Below are positions 1 through 10,935 of a stretch of DNA of 64,000 nt, in pieces. The notes beneath the pieces are model-generated. The model was not told the DNA's origin. It saw only the letters and a list, made by a program, of their open reading frames with translations, and made no database searches. The DNA is from Owenia fusiformis (Eukaryota > Annelida > Polychaeta > Sabellida > Oweniidae), in assembly GCA_903813345.2 (NCBI GenBank), contig CAIIXF020000005.1, forward strand, positions 2,897,539 through 2,961,538, in the 5' to 3' direction. Positions within the stretch are counted from its first letter, which is position 1; each line of letters starts with the position of its first letter. The position numbers and the translations under genes are program-made.

Positions 1-537
1 CTGGGAACGTTCATAAAGTTCGTAAATAGACCTTAGAAAGTTGCAGCTACGTTCATTCCGTTCGCACACAGTTTAAAACCAGTTTTAAAGAACGCAGTCG
101 CAACTTGTTTGGTGTGATAGCTATATTTTTTGCCAACTCGTTCATAAGCAGTGTTAAATACGTTCTTCATCAGTTTAAACCCGTTTGCAATTAGTTCTAC
201 CTCGTTCTCAACACGTCCTCAGACAGTTCAACTCGTTGTTAAAACGTCCCTAGTAGGATTGAAGTACGACGGCTCCGTTCGTAGTACGTCCAGCTCGTCG
301 TTAGTACGTTGTCACTCGTTCTAATTGTAGAACGTGACGACCACGAGAAAATTTTGAGCATTGTCTAAGTTCTAGAGGACCTACCCGTTCGAGTACGCTC
401 GATGAAGTTTGTAAATAGATCCCAAACGGTTCTTAGTAGGTCCAGTCCGTTCGTACACAGTTGAAGCCCGTTTTCGAGAACGTAGTGAGAACTAGTTTGG
501 TGTGATAGTAGGGTTACAGAATAAAGGCTTTAGAACA
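1..537. repeat. Degenerate repeat, CGTTC-rich, two related copies
   Basis: Short words such as CGTTC, CGTTCGTA and GTACGT recur throughout. A block of about 100 bases at roughly 17-120 recurs in related form at roughly 405-510; both end in GTTTGGTGTGATAG. No coding frame is seen. This looks like a diverged repeat or the end of a larger mobile element that continues left of the window. The family is not recognised. Confidence 0.5.
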
Positions 538-837
538 AAAGGAGTGGTATCGATATTGAGAACTTTTTGAACACACGTTTCTCTTAAACCAGTAATAAAA
601 AAATCTAGAAATTTAACACATCGTCCATTGAATGGTCATCTTTTGAATGGTAATAATATAGTTTGAAAAATATATATATACTTTCATCTACAGGGTGTCC
701 AATAAATAAGGTGAAAGATATTGTAACTTTTTTAATATTGCACCAATCTTGATCAAATTTTCAGAGTTTTTAGCCCAAACCTATTTACCTTTATTCTGTG
801 AATTTAAAGCGTCTTCTACTTGATTGGCCAGAGTTGT

Positions 838-853
838 GGTTGCTATGGCAACC
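838..853. promoter_or_regulatory. X-box-like palindrome (RFX site) in left arm of mariner fold-back
   Basis: GGTTGCTATGGCAACC fits the RFX X-box half-site pattern, with GTTGC and GCAAC halves around a short spacer. Its partner in the right arm is at 1562-1577. Binding is inferred from the motif alone. Confidence 0.45.
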
Positions 854-1146
854 TAAACAACAAAAAGGCGGGGCAAGTTTGTTTACGTCACAACTTTCCA
901 AAACATATTTATTCTTTCTGATAGCTTTATTCATACTCCCAGGTCTATTACTACCACACATACAATATAAAAACAGTCCTAGAGTCCCATTGTTATGAAA
1001 ATAAGCTATTCAACATAATATAATGTCCATCTCTAGCTATACACTTCTTATGCCTATTCACCCACTCTCTAAACACACTTTCAAACCTAGTCTTGCCCAT
1101 TTCCTGAAGTCTTGCTAAGACATGTTATCTGAGTTCACACATAGCT

Positions 1147-1422
1147 ATGCTCACCAGTGAAACTATTAGGGCACTGGGGCTACCCCTATTTGCACACCCT
1201 CCATATTCCCCAGACCTTGCACTCAATGACTTTTACTTATATGCAGACCTCAAGCGTGACTTGAGAGGAAATAAATTTGGAAGCACTGATGAACTCAGAT
1301 CACACGTCTTAGCAAGACTTCAGGAAATTGGCAAGAATGGGTTTGAAAGTGTGTTTAGAGAGTGGGTGAATAGGCATAAGTGTATAGCTAGAGATGGAAT
1401 GTTGAATAGCTTATTTTCATAA
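1147..1422 (+). pseudogene. Mariner transposase, C-terminal fragment
   Basis: The open frame of 91 codons contains HPPYSPDLALNDFYLY followed by LKRDLRG. This matches the mariner transposase block that carries the last catalytic aspartate (HPPYSPDLAPSDFHLF in typical members). The rest of the DDE/D catalytic core and the N-terminal DNA-binding domain are absent, so it cannot encode an active transposase. The stretch from 1291 to the end is repeated in inverted form in the left arm of the element; the ATG at 1147 lies in the single-copy loop and is not a native start. Confidence 0.8.
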
Positions 1423-1561
1423 CAATGGGACTTTAGGACTGTTTTTATATTGTATGTGTGGTAGTAATAGACCTGGGAGTATGAATAAAGCTATCAGAAA
1501 GAATAAATATATTTTGGAAAGATGTGACACAAAGAAACTTGCCCCGCCTTTTTGTTGTTTC

Positions 1562-1577
1562 GGTTGCTATAGCAACC
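1562..1577. promoter_or_regulatory. X-box-like palindrome (RFX site) in right arm of mariner fold-back
   Basis: GGTTGCTATAGCAACC is a perfect 16-bp palindrome of the RFX X-box type. It is the inverted-arm counterpart of 838-853 and one base different at the centre. Confidence 0.45.
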
Positions 1578-2461
1578 ATAACTCTGGCCAATCAAATAGG
1601 AGACGATTTACATTCACAGGATACAGGTAAAAAGATTTGGGCTACAAACTCTGAAAATTTTATCAAGATTGGTGCAATATTAAGAAAGTTACAATATCTT
1701 TCACCTTATTTATTGCACACCCTGTATATTGTTTTAGAAAACATATCAAACACTTTTTTTTGTTCTTGGTATCACGTTTCCAGAGTGAAATGAAACATCT
1801 TTCCGAACCTCATTGGAACAAAACGACATAAAGATAACATGTTTAGGTCTCTCAATATTGGAATTGTACAAAGGAAATTTTGGTTGATTTAAAAAAAAGT
1901 ATCTTGTTAATGAAATAAAAGGTTTATCTTGATTTTTATCTATTTTGGGGGGGATTTTGTTTTAATTTTTTGAATACTTTTTTAAAATCAACCAAAAAAT
2001 CCTTTGTATTACTATAATATTGAGAGGTCTAAAAACATGTTGTATATGCTATTTTGTTCCAACAAGGTTCGGAAAGTCATTTTATTTCATTCTCAAGAAT
2101 TGGTAGAAAGGAGCAAATCAATTGCACTAAAAAACAAAAAATGTTAACAAAAACAGTTATATAAAATATTTCTAAATAATGTTCTCATTAAATTGTTGTC
2201 AATCAGTCAACATTACATAAAATACCGTGTTTTTACAGAATGTTTTCAATGATTGGTTTAAGAGAAAAACATTGTTGAATTCAGTTCTCCATATCGATAC
2301 CACTCCTTTGTTATACTTATTTTAAGGCCTAAACTGCATCATCACTTTCCCCAAGACTAGAAGCTAAGTATGCCAGACATTACATTTTACTTGTATTAAG
2401 GAAATCATTCCACTAACATTGCCTCGTTGTTATATGTTGTACTTTACAAATATGTTTTCAG

Positions 2462-5400
2462 TTTACAAATGTGACGACCCATTCCCTCACGATGACAACG
2501 CCGTCATAACTGACCTAAGTGTCGATGAATACTATCCTAGTGTCAAATATCGTTGCAATTCTGGGTTCTTCATAGGAGCTAATACGAACATTGGAGAAGA
2601 AATCATACAGTGTAGAAATTCTGTTTGGGGCAAGCACACTCAGTGTGAAAGTCCCCCTTGTACTAGTCCACCAATCGATGATTTTAGTACTGTTTCCTTT
2701 AGCCCGGCATCTTTAGTAGTTGGTACAATTACGTGTAAACTTGGGTATTCAATTGGTGGAGGAATGAATGAAGATTTCAGTGAAGCAATGGAATGTATCT
2801 CTGGGGGTGTTTGGAATGCGAGCCACATTCTCTGCGCAAGAAGATCATGCGGACCTCCAGTATCATACTTTGGTGCCTCGGTGACATACTTGGAAACACT
2901 ATACACGGATTCAGCTGAATATAAATGCAGTTATGGGTATAAAACGTCCGACGGCGTGGACTCATACACGATTGAATGCTTACCCAATGCAACATGGAGC
3001 GACAGACCTAAATGTGAACCTGAGGAATGTGGGCCTACGCCACGATATGAAAATGCAAAAATTATCTCCCACACAGGAACACACTTAAATGATACCGTCG
3101 AGTTTGAATGTAACCCCGGATTTGAGATGGATGCTACAACTGGTGAAACCAAGGGTGATATATTATGCCAGGCATCTGGCACTTGGAGTGAACTTCTCGG
3201 TGTTTGCCAGCGCAAGAACTGCGGAGATCCTCCCCATGACAGCCATGCTGTAACAATAATGACAAGTGGTACATATTTTGAGGATTATGCCAACTATACT
3301 TGTTCACGTGGTTATAGAATAGGTCAAAACAGCACTGGCACGATACACTGTCAGGAGGATGGGTTATGGGCCAAGCATGCTCCGTGTTTGCCTGTAACAT
3401 GTTCTGATCCTCCCACAGACCAATATGCGACAATAACGAGGAATGGACTAAGCTATAATGATACAATATTGTATACATGCCACACTGGTTACTACATAGA
3501 TGGACATATAAGGGCATCCAATGAAACACTAACGTGTTCTGAATATGGTCAGTGGGTTCCGATACATGCCCCATGTAACCCAGTGTCTTGCGGGAATCCT
3601 ATAGATGATCCTCATGCAAAGGAAGTCGGGGATGGTTCCCTTTATAATGACACAATGAGATATGATTGTGATATTGGATATGTACTTCCTGATCATACCA
3701 GTATGAACAGTCGAAATGTTAGTTGTCATAGTAACGGTCAATGGAGTCCGATACATGCCCAATGTGAATTGTTGTCTTGTGGAACTCCTATAGATGATCC
3801 ACACGCAAAGGAAGTTGTGAATGGTTCCCTTTATAATGACACCATGATATATCATTGTGATATCGGATATGTACTTTCTGACCATACCAATATGAACAGA
3901 CGAAATGTTCGTTGCAATAGTAACGGTCAATGGAGTCCGATACATGCCCAATGTGAACTCTTGTCTTGTGGAAATCCTATAGATGATCCACACGCGAAAG
4001 AAGTTGGAGATGGTTCCCTTTATAACGACACAATGAGATATGATTGTGATATTGGATATGTACTTCCTGATTATACCAATATGAACAGTCGAAATGTTAG
4101 TTGTCATAGTAACGGTCAATGGAGTCCGATACATGCCCAATGTGAACTGTTGTCTTGTGGAAATCCTATAGATGATCCACACGCAAAGGAAGTTGTAAAT
4201 GGTTCCCTTTATAATGACACCATGATATATCATTGTGACATTGGATATGTACTTCCTGATCACACCAATATGAACAGTCGAAATGTTCGTTGCCATAGTA
4301 ACGGTCAATGGAGTCCGATACATGCCCAATGTGAACTGTTGTCTTGTGGAAATCCTATAGATGACCCACACGCAAATGAAGTTGCAAATGGTTCCCTTTA
4401 TAATGACACAATGAGATATGATTGTGACATCGGATATGTACTTCCTGATCATACCAGTATGAACAGTCGAAATGTTAGTTGTCATAGTAACGGTCAATGG
4501 AGTCCGAAACATGCCCAATGTGAACTGTTGTCTTGTGGAAATCCTATAGATGACCCACACGCAAATGAAGTTGCAAATGGTTCCCTTTATAATGACACAA
4601 TGAGATATGATTGTGACATCGGATATGTACTTCCTGATCATACCAGTATGAACAGTCGAAATGTTAGTTGTCATAGTAACGGTCAATGGAGTCCGAAACA
4701 TGCCCAATGTGAATTGTTGTCTTGTGGAACTCCTATAGATGATCCCTACGCTGTAGGAGTAGTCAATGGTGTTCTCTACAATGACACGGTGGCATATGAT
4801 TGTCATATTGGATATGTACTGTCAGACTTACCCCATATGAACAGCAGGAGAGTAAGTTGTCTTGGTGATGGAACGTGGGAACGTCATGAATTATGTACAC
4901 CTATTGATTGTGGACCTCCAATGATTGATAGTAACGCATACGTTAACTTATCGGGAATATTGTATAATAATACTGTACGATATGATTGTCGTACTGGCTA
5001 TAGGCTTGGATCATCATTCCCCAATGCAACAACCTACGTTGAGTTGAGTTGTCTCTCAAATGGATCATGGAGTTACCACATTCCGTGTACTCGAGTAGCA
5101 TGTGGACAGAGGCCAGAAGATCGCCACGCTAATGTTACTGCTTCTACGTATATCGATAGTTTAAATAGTGTTGACAATCAAAATTCACAAAGCCTGGTGT
5201 CCAATCAAGACCTGTTTAATGATACTTTAACTTACTCTTGTAATTTGGGATATCTTATAAATGGTACAAATGAAACAGAAAAAACTATATCCTGTACTGA
5301 GACTGGTAACTGGACTAAGCACAATGCTTGTGTTAGACGCTCCTGTGGCCCATCACCGACTGACGAGAACGCCATTGTGTTTTTTACTGATATTCCTTAT

Positions 5401-6399
5401 TTATATGGAACAATGGCGGTTTATCAATGCAATCAAGGTTACTGGATAAATGGTTCAACAACTTACAATATAACGTGTCAAGCTGATGGAAGGTGGGGAC
5501 ATCTGGTTCCTTGTTCCATCATTCCTTGTGGAAATCCGCCTTTTGACAACTTTGCCAACATAACGCTAGGTAGAACCATCTTGGATAATATCAGCGCGGG
5601 CAACAATACAAACACAATTCAGAATAGGCCATTCGTGTACAACGACACCTTGGTGTACTCCTGTGTACACGGATATACTATACAATATAGTAACGCATCA
5701 ACTGCAACGATAACTTGCGGAGATGGAGGCCAATGGAGTGAACACCATCCTTGTGTGAAGGCAAATACGTCCTCTTTTGGTTGTTCTTGTGGCACTCCTG
5801 ATGTAGATCCAAATGCCATCCAAAGCCAAGTAAAGACCAACTACAAGTGTATGGACGTCGTTATATTCAAATGCAAGGATGGCTATCACGTTTCTGGCCG
5901 TAGTGAGGACATAATCGAAGAGCATTTACAGTGTTCGCCGAATGCCACTTGGTCATCGCGATCATATTGTATAAGTATGTTATTTATAATTTGGTTGTGT
6001 ATTTTAATCATTCACTGAATTTCATCACAGTTTACAAATCATATCATAATACTGTAGATGTACATTTCTAAAAATACCCTACCACTGATGAGGTCTTGGT
6101 GGGTTATAATTGTGCAAAAGTTTTAACACTGAAGTAAACACAATCTCATGTACATAATTGCACTTATTTACTGCCTTGCCCTTCCAGGTGTGAAATCCAA
6201 GTCCTGGGTCCGAGCAAAGAGAGTTGAATACGAACCCGAGGAGGCAAGAGGAGCGGCATTAATGGGCTCAGTAGGACTTATCGCCATCATTGCTATGCTT
6301 GTTGTCGTCATATTATCAGACATTGAGAGGTTTCATTCGCAAATAAAACTTATGTTACAAAACTTGTCGATTGGCCATAGATTCCGGAGAATGAGATGA
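2462..6399 (+). CDS. Membrane protein with 18 sushi (CCP/SCR) modules, 5' partial
   Basis: Exons 2462-5974 and 6188-6399 encode about 1,240 residues. The first follows acceptor TTTTCAG and ends at donor GTATGT; the second follows CTTCCAG, and the join is in frame. The first exon encodes 18 consecutive sushi modules of about 58-70 residues, each with four cysteines, a GY after the second or third, and a Trp before the last (typical C..GY...C...G.W...C). The second exon encodes a juxtamembrane segment, one transmembrane helix (about GSVGLIAIIAMLVVVILS) and a short basic tail ending RFRRMR. The topology is therefore type I. No signal peptide is present, so at least one 5' exon is missing. Sushi proteins act in complement control, adhesion and receptor ectodomains; the ligand here is unknown. 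Modules 7-12 are near-identical 63-residue copies. Recurrent NDT sequons suggest heavy N-glycosylation. Reading past donor 5974 gives a hydrophobic end stopping at 6018. AATAAA follows at 6405. Confidence 0.85.
3586..4719 (+). repeat. Six in-frame 189-bp tandem repeats (sushi modules 7-12)
   Basis: The word TCTTG(T/C)GG recurs at 3586, 3775, 3964, 4153, 4342 and 4531, exactly 189 bp apart (63 codons, one sushi module). A more diverged seventh unit starts at 4720. Units at 3586 and 3964 share one set of variants (GDGSLYNDTMRYDC), and units at 3775 and 4153 share another (VNGSLYNDTMIYHC), so a two-module 378-bp block was duplicated. The units at 4342 and 4531 differ by a single base by eye. Confidence 0.9.
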
Positions 6400-6404
6400 A
6401 TATG

Positions 6405-6478
6405 AATAAAGTTAGAATTTGCGCATTCCCTAAGTTGAAATGTAATATAAAGTATTATAATCATACATTCTAAATAAA
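6405..6478 (+). terminator. Poly(A) signals of the sushi gene
   Basis: AATAAA occurs at 6405-6410, six bases after the stop codon, and again at 6473-6478. Either could terminate the isoform that ends in RFRRMR. Confidence 0.5.
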
Positions 6479-6599
6479 TTGTAACTTTTGATATATAATC
6501 GACTATCTTTCATTGATACTCCTTTTTGAATGTGTTGCATTATAACGACATCTTTCAATTGGAATAAAAACACTGACACTTTTAATATTTTCTTGCCAG

Positions 6600-6888
6600 G
6601 TCAGAAGATGACAAGAGTAGCAGTTGCAATTTAAGCTCTGGTAGAACCGGGAAGGGGGAGAGAGATTTCCCAAAGATGAGCATTGGTCTTGGCACGTTCG
6701 ATGACCAATGTTATAATCAGGCCTCATTTGCCATTGAAATTTATCTCAGAATGTTTTGTTTTATGAGTATTGTCTATAAAGGATTGGTATCGATATGGCG
6801 AACTGAATTCTACATTGTTTTTCTTTTAAACCAATTATTGAAAACATTCTGTAAAAACACGGTCATTTATGTAATGGTCACTGATTGA
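6600..6888 (+). CDS. Possible alternative last exon of the sushi gene, ending inside a MITE
   Basis: Acceptor TTTTCTTGCCAG ends at 6599. If joined to a weak donor at 6329/6330 (GAGAG|GTTTCA, just after the transmembrane helix), the frame stays open. It gives a hydrophilic, serine-rich cytoplasmic tail that starts RSEDDKSSSCNLSSG and includes FPKMSIGLGTFDDQCYNQ. The last 36 codons before the stop at 6886-6888 lie in MITE copy 2, which starts at 6778, and add a second hydrophobic stretch (FYIVFLLNQLL). The composition up to about 6720 looks coding. The weak donor is the main doubt; a further unseen exon could also lie between. Confidence 0.35.
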
Positions 6889-7462
6889 CAACAAAATAAA
6901 TATTTTTTATAACTGTTTTTGTTAACATTTTTTGATTTTTAGTGCAATTGTCTTTTGTTCCGTTCTACCAATTCTTGAGAATGAAATAAAATATCTTTCT
7001 GAACATTGTTGGAACAAATAGCATATACAACATTTTTAGACCTCTCAATATTATACTCATACAACGAAAAATTTGGTTGATTTAACAAAAAGTATTCAAA
7101 AAATAAAACAAAAACCTCCAAAAATAGATAAAAACTAAAGTAAACCTATAATTTCATTTACAAGAAACTTTCCTTTGTACAACTACAATATTGAGAGACC
7201 GAAACACATTGTGTTTATGTTGTTTTGTTCCATGGGGTTCGGATAGATGTTTCATTTCATTCCGAACATATGATACCGAGAACAAAAGAAGTGTCTGGTG
7301 TGTTTTGTAAAACAATATAGAGAAAAGTATCTATATTTTTATCAAATTAAATTGTTACCATTCAAGAGACGATCATTGGATTGACGATGTGTAAAATTTT
7401 AAGAATTTTTTGATGACTGGTTTAAGAGAAACATGTGTTCGCCATATCGAAGCCAATCCTTT
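6778..7462. mobile_element. MITE family A, copy 2 (intact length)
   Basis: The ends AAAGGATTGGTATCGATATGG (first 20 bases shared with the family) and CATATCGAAGCCAATCCTTT are inverted copies. The interior is an imperfect palindrome of about 685 bp matching the copies at 538-2308 and 19956-20562, with no long coding frame. It lies directly downstream of the sushi gene and overlaps its possible alternative last exon. Confidence 0.75.
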
Positions 7463-7816
7463 GGATCGAGTACAGTAACTTATATAGTATTACCAAGGTT
7501 GCAACCGTAGTTTTGAATTGATGATGTTGATCTGATAGTAAACTGAAATTGACTGATTGGGTAGAGGGCCCTGAACTGTTACATTTGCATTTACTGAATG
7601 AAATAGGATATTGTCAACAATGTAATATACATGTAGTTTGTGTTCAAGTAAAAAGGTTCAAAGGCATAATTAAACGTGATGTAAAAAGTGTCCTATCAAA
7701 CTGCATGCCTACATTCTTTCAAACTGCGTGCCTTTTGATACAAGCGACGTGCCTTATATTTGCAACCCAGTGCGTGCAGCATAACATCAAGTTTGTCCAT
7801 AGAGCATCCCTTAAGG
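7463..7816. other. Intergenic spacer, nothing recognised
   Basis: AT-rich spacer between two mobile elements. The open frame that begins near 7549 has no recognisable domain and runs into the next element, so it is not called. Confidence 0.6.
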
Positions 7817-9238
7817 TACGTTCACACCAACAGCGCTTTGATGGCGCTTTAAAGCGGCTTGTAAAGCGGCACCAAAGCGTAACAAAGCTTGATTAAAGCG
7901 TCGGGGTCGTAATAGGTCGTAGATAAGCTCGGGAGTAAAGCGGGATATTCGGCAAGAGCGCTAAAATTTTTTAACTGTTTAAGTGTTCGCACCAACGGCG
8001 CTTTGATGGCGCTTTAAAGCAGCTTGTAAAGCGGCACCAAAGCGTAACAAAGCTTGTTTAAAGTGTCGGGGTCGTAATAGGTCGTAGAAAAGTTCGGAGT
8101 AAAGCGGGATATTCGGCAAGAGCGCCAAAAAATTTTAAACTGTTTAAACATTTTGGGCGTTCTGTTACGAATTGATTAAAGCGCCGAGAGCGTATCAAAG
8201 CTTAAAAAACCGTAACAAAGCTCAGCAAAGCTTGACCCAAAGCGTAGGAAAGCTTAACAGAGCTTGGTTCAAAGCGTGGACCCCAGTCTCTTCATGGTCT
8301 GTAACCACTTTACACGCTTCGTTAAGATGTCTCAGGATTTGTTACGATCTGGCATGAAGATCTGACACGAGGTCAGACGCTTTCATCAATATCTGACACT
8401 CTTTGTTATGCTTTCATGAAGGACTCTCAAGCTTTCCAACAAATTGAGACGCTTACATCAAGAATTGAAACGCTTTGTTATGCTTTGTTACGCTTGACAA
8501 GCTTTCTCATGCTCTCTCACGCTATTTCACGCCGTGCGTCAAACGTCATGTCTTATTCAGATAGGTCATGCTCTGGTCCATCTGGAATTTATGGATCTTG
8601 TTGTTCTGCCATCATGTTCTCGAGTCAAAGATGCAATGGTTTTATGGATCTACTGCATCTTTATATAGTCATTGGATCAAAAGCGGCATGCAATCGGCGA
8701 TCTCGACATTTTCCAATGCGTGACAGAGCTTAACAGAGCGTAACAATGCACAACAGAGCTTGGCAATCGTATCAGAGCCTGATTTAAAGCGTCATAATCG
8801 CATCCAAGCGTAATAATGCTTATCAAAGCGTGATTTCAAGCGTAACAAAGCCTGATCAAAGCGGGATCAAAGCGTGAGGAACCTATTAGAGCTCTGTTAA
8901 GCTTTCCTACGCTTTGGATCAAGCTTTTCTGAGCTTTGTTACGGTTTGTTGGGCTTTGATACGCTCTCGGTGCTTTAATCAATTCGTAACAGAGCGCCCA
9001 AATTTTTTAAAAAGTTTCAAATTTTTTGGCGCTCTTGCCGAATATCCCGCTTTACTCTGAGCTTTTTACGACCTATTACGACCCCGACGCTTTAATCAAG
9101 CTTTGTTACGCTTTGGTGCCGCTTTACAAGCCGCTTTAAAGCGCCATCAAAGCGCCGTTGGTATGAAGAAAAATGACAAAAATGACGGCGCTTTGCTCGC
9201 CGATTTAAAGCGTGGCATTCGCCGTTGGTGTGAACGTA
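7817..9238. mobile_element. Long fold-back element built of AAAGCG-type short repeats
   Basis: The termini TACGTTCACACCAAC and GTTGGTGTGAACGTA are inverted copies. Arms of about 350-470 bp (about 7817-8290 and 8885-9238) pair over most of their length. The left arm contains a second copy of its own end starting at 7983. The whole element is built from short words such as AAAGCG, AAGCTT and AACAAAGC, repeated at close spacing on both strands, and is richer in GC than its surroundings. No transposase frame is seen. The GTTCACACC-type end is common among invertebrate DNA transposons, but the superfamily is not assigned. Confidence 0.7.
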
Positions 9239-10935
9239 GCTATAGCACAAAGAGAGAAGTCACAATGCTTCAAACACAACAGCATATTGGCCTTGTAACG
9301 ATGAAAGTCCTGGAGGAGACGCTTGGGAGGGGTTGGCCCCAGTGCTGATATCCCTGATGTGATGGATACAGATACAGAAGTTTCACTATTTATACCCCTT
9401 AGGCTTCTTTTATGAGGGGGGTACTGTGATGAATATGAATAATTTCTTTTAAAGTTTGATCATAATTGGTCAAATGGTTGCCATGGCAACACAGTTCAAG
9501 TGGGAAAAACTATAAATATTTCGGATAAATCTATTTGTTCTTAAAAAAGTTTCAAATGACTGCTTATGTTGAAATTTTTCAGTAAGATAATAAAAGGTGG
9601 ATCAATATTATTGACGATTTTATTGATGTGTTGTGGGTTGCATTTATTTGGGTCACCCTGAATTACGATTAATAACAAAAATAGTTGAAAAACAAGGGTT
9701 GTTCAAAATGTTTTGCACAAATATATCTACCTAATTATGAGAATAACGAACGTTGTTCAAAGATGGTAGGTATGTGCCCCAATCTCATTTCCTTACACTC
9801 TCAAGGTTTCATGCATATACGTCTATACTACTTACCATTTTACGGTTGTTCTAGTACTGAACAAAGGGCGATGGCGCTATGGTCCATGTCATTTTGTAAA
9901 AGGACAATTCGTCATAAAGTTCTCATGATATCTCTCATTTTAACAACATATTCAAGATAACATTTTGATGTGTTTGATGATGATTTATGTTTGATGATTT
10001 ATGAGAGTTTATTATGTATGTAAACAAGGCTAATTACGCTCAATCTCTCAATTATTTCCTTTTGACCCGGGTGCCTTGATTTCCGGTTACTATGGCAACC
10101 ATTACTTATCTAATATTTCTGTTATGCCAAATATTTTTTTTATGGATTAATGAAGTATTCATTGAAAATTTCATTAGATTATATTGAAAAATAAAAAAAT
10201 TAAAGAGATATTATGAGAACTTTATGATATACCCTCGCATAAAGACCAATATTCCCGGCCAATATTACTAAACATGCTTTTACTTACATAAACTTTCACT
10301 GACTTAGATTTAAATCTAGTATTGTTCTCGTGGCAAAAGGGAATCTTGCATCTATATATATATATTGCCAAGGAATGACCGTAAACATACTCTTCAAACA
10401 CCTTGAACAAATCCCCTATTTAAGTTCATGACGTTCATGAAATAATGGAGAATATGGCTTGAAATAATTAGTTAAAGTAGCAAACATTGGTAGAATACAT
10501 GATAAAGAATGGGGAAACAGTATTACACAAGTTATATTCATCCATGCAACATATACATCATAAAGGTCTACAAGTTAAGATGGCCTGAGATAAACATGGA
10601 ACGTTCGGTTATTTATACATTTTGACGTTCGCATTAATGTAGTAGCTACATCGCGCCCTCTCTTGGCGACCTTGACTTGTGAAATTTCGGCAACATTACC
10701 AACATTTCCTGATAAATAATCTAAAAACAGGTAATAATAGGCTTTGAATATGTATCGTATTAAAGTAAAAAATATGTTGAGTGAATATTTGTTCGGTTGG
10801 ACCAATAATGGTGTGGACCATTCGCCACCTTTGTGTAGTTTTTATGATTGCATTTGAAACAAATGAATTTGAAGAATCGAATAAATCCAGATTGTATGGG
10901 CAGTCTGTAAACTGTTCCAAAGGCAAGTAGTTGAA
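9239..10935. other. Intergenic DNA with X-box-like sites and a small inverted repeat
   Basis: No gene is supported. Besides the X-box at 9477-9490, a related site GGTTACTATGGCAACC lies at 10085-10100. The words TCATAAAGTTCTCATGATAT (near 9912) and ATTATGAGAACTTTATGATA (near 10210) are inverted copies that bound a segment of about 320 bp, perhaps a decayed MITE. GGGTCACCCTGAA near 9650 resembles a mariner end, but no partner was found. Confidence 0.5.
9477..9490. promoter_or_regulatory. Perfect X-box palindrome (RFX site)
   Basis: GTTGCCATGGCAAC is the canonical palindromic RFX X-box sequence. It lies in non-coding DNA about 3.5 kb upstream of the nearest coding candidate; no target gene can be named. 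Confidence 0.5.

Larger units (their letters stand above)
691..1724. mobile_element. Mariner-derived fold-back element with very long inverted arms
   Basis: The element begins CAGGGTGTCC and ends in its complement, CACCCTG. It is flanked by TA at 689-690 and 1725-1726, the target duplication of the Tc1/mariner superfamily. The arms are about 447 bp (691-1137) and 434 bp (1291-1724), inverted relative to each other, around a single-copy loop of about 153 bp. Each arm carries the 3' end of a mariner transposase gene plus its 3' flank; the loop holds the only single-copy transposase segment. Two mariner 3' ends have therefore been joined head to head. Inserted into MITE copy 1. Confidence 0.75.
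538..2308. mobile_element. MITE family A, copy 1, interrupted by a mariner-derived insert
   Basis: The left end AAAGGAGTGGTATCGATAT is matched in inverted form by the right end ATATCGATACCACTCCTTT at 2290-2308. The interior is a long imperfect inverted repeat, AT-rich and without a coding frame. A separate 1,034-bp element (691-1724) sits inside it; removing that insert leaves about 735 bp, close to the intact copy at 6778-7462. A third copy lies at 19956-20562. It is non-autonomous and the superfamily is uncertain. Confidence 0.7.

Noticed and set aside
2419-2461. Earlier start for the sushi protein in the open frame upstream of 2462
   Set aside because: This stretch contains the polypyrimidine tract and AG of the acceptor, so it is intron; the start at 2419 is also TTG.
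3529-4806. Long open frame (425 codons) on the minus strand
   Set aside because: It is the antisense shadow of the sushi modules: a 189-bp repeat divisible by three stays open in another frame once it is open in one unit.
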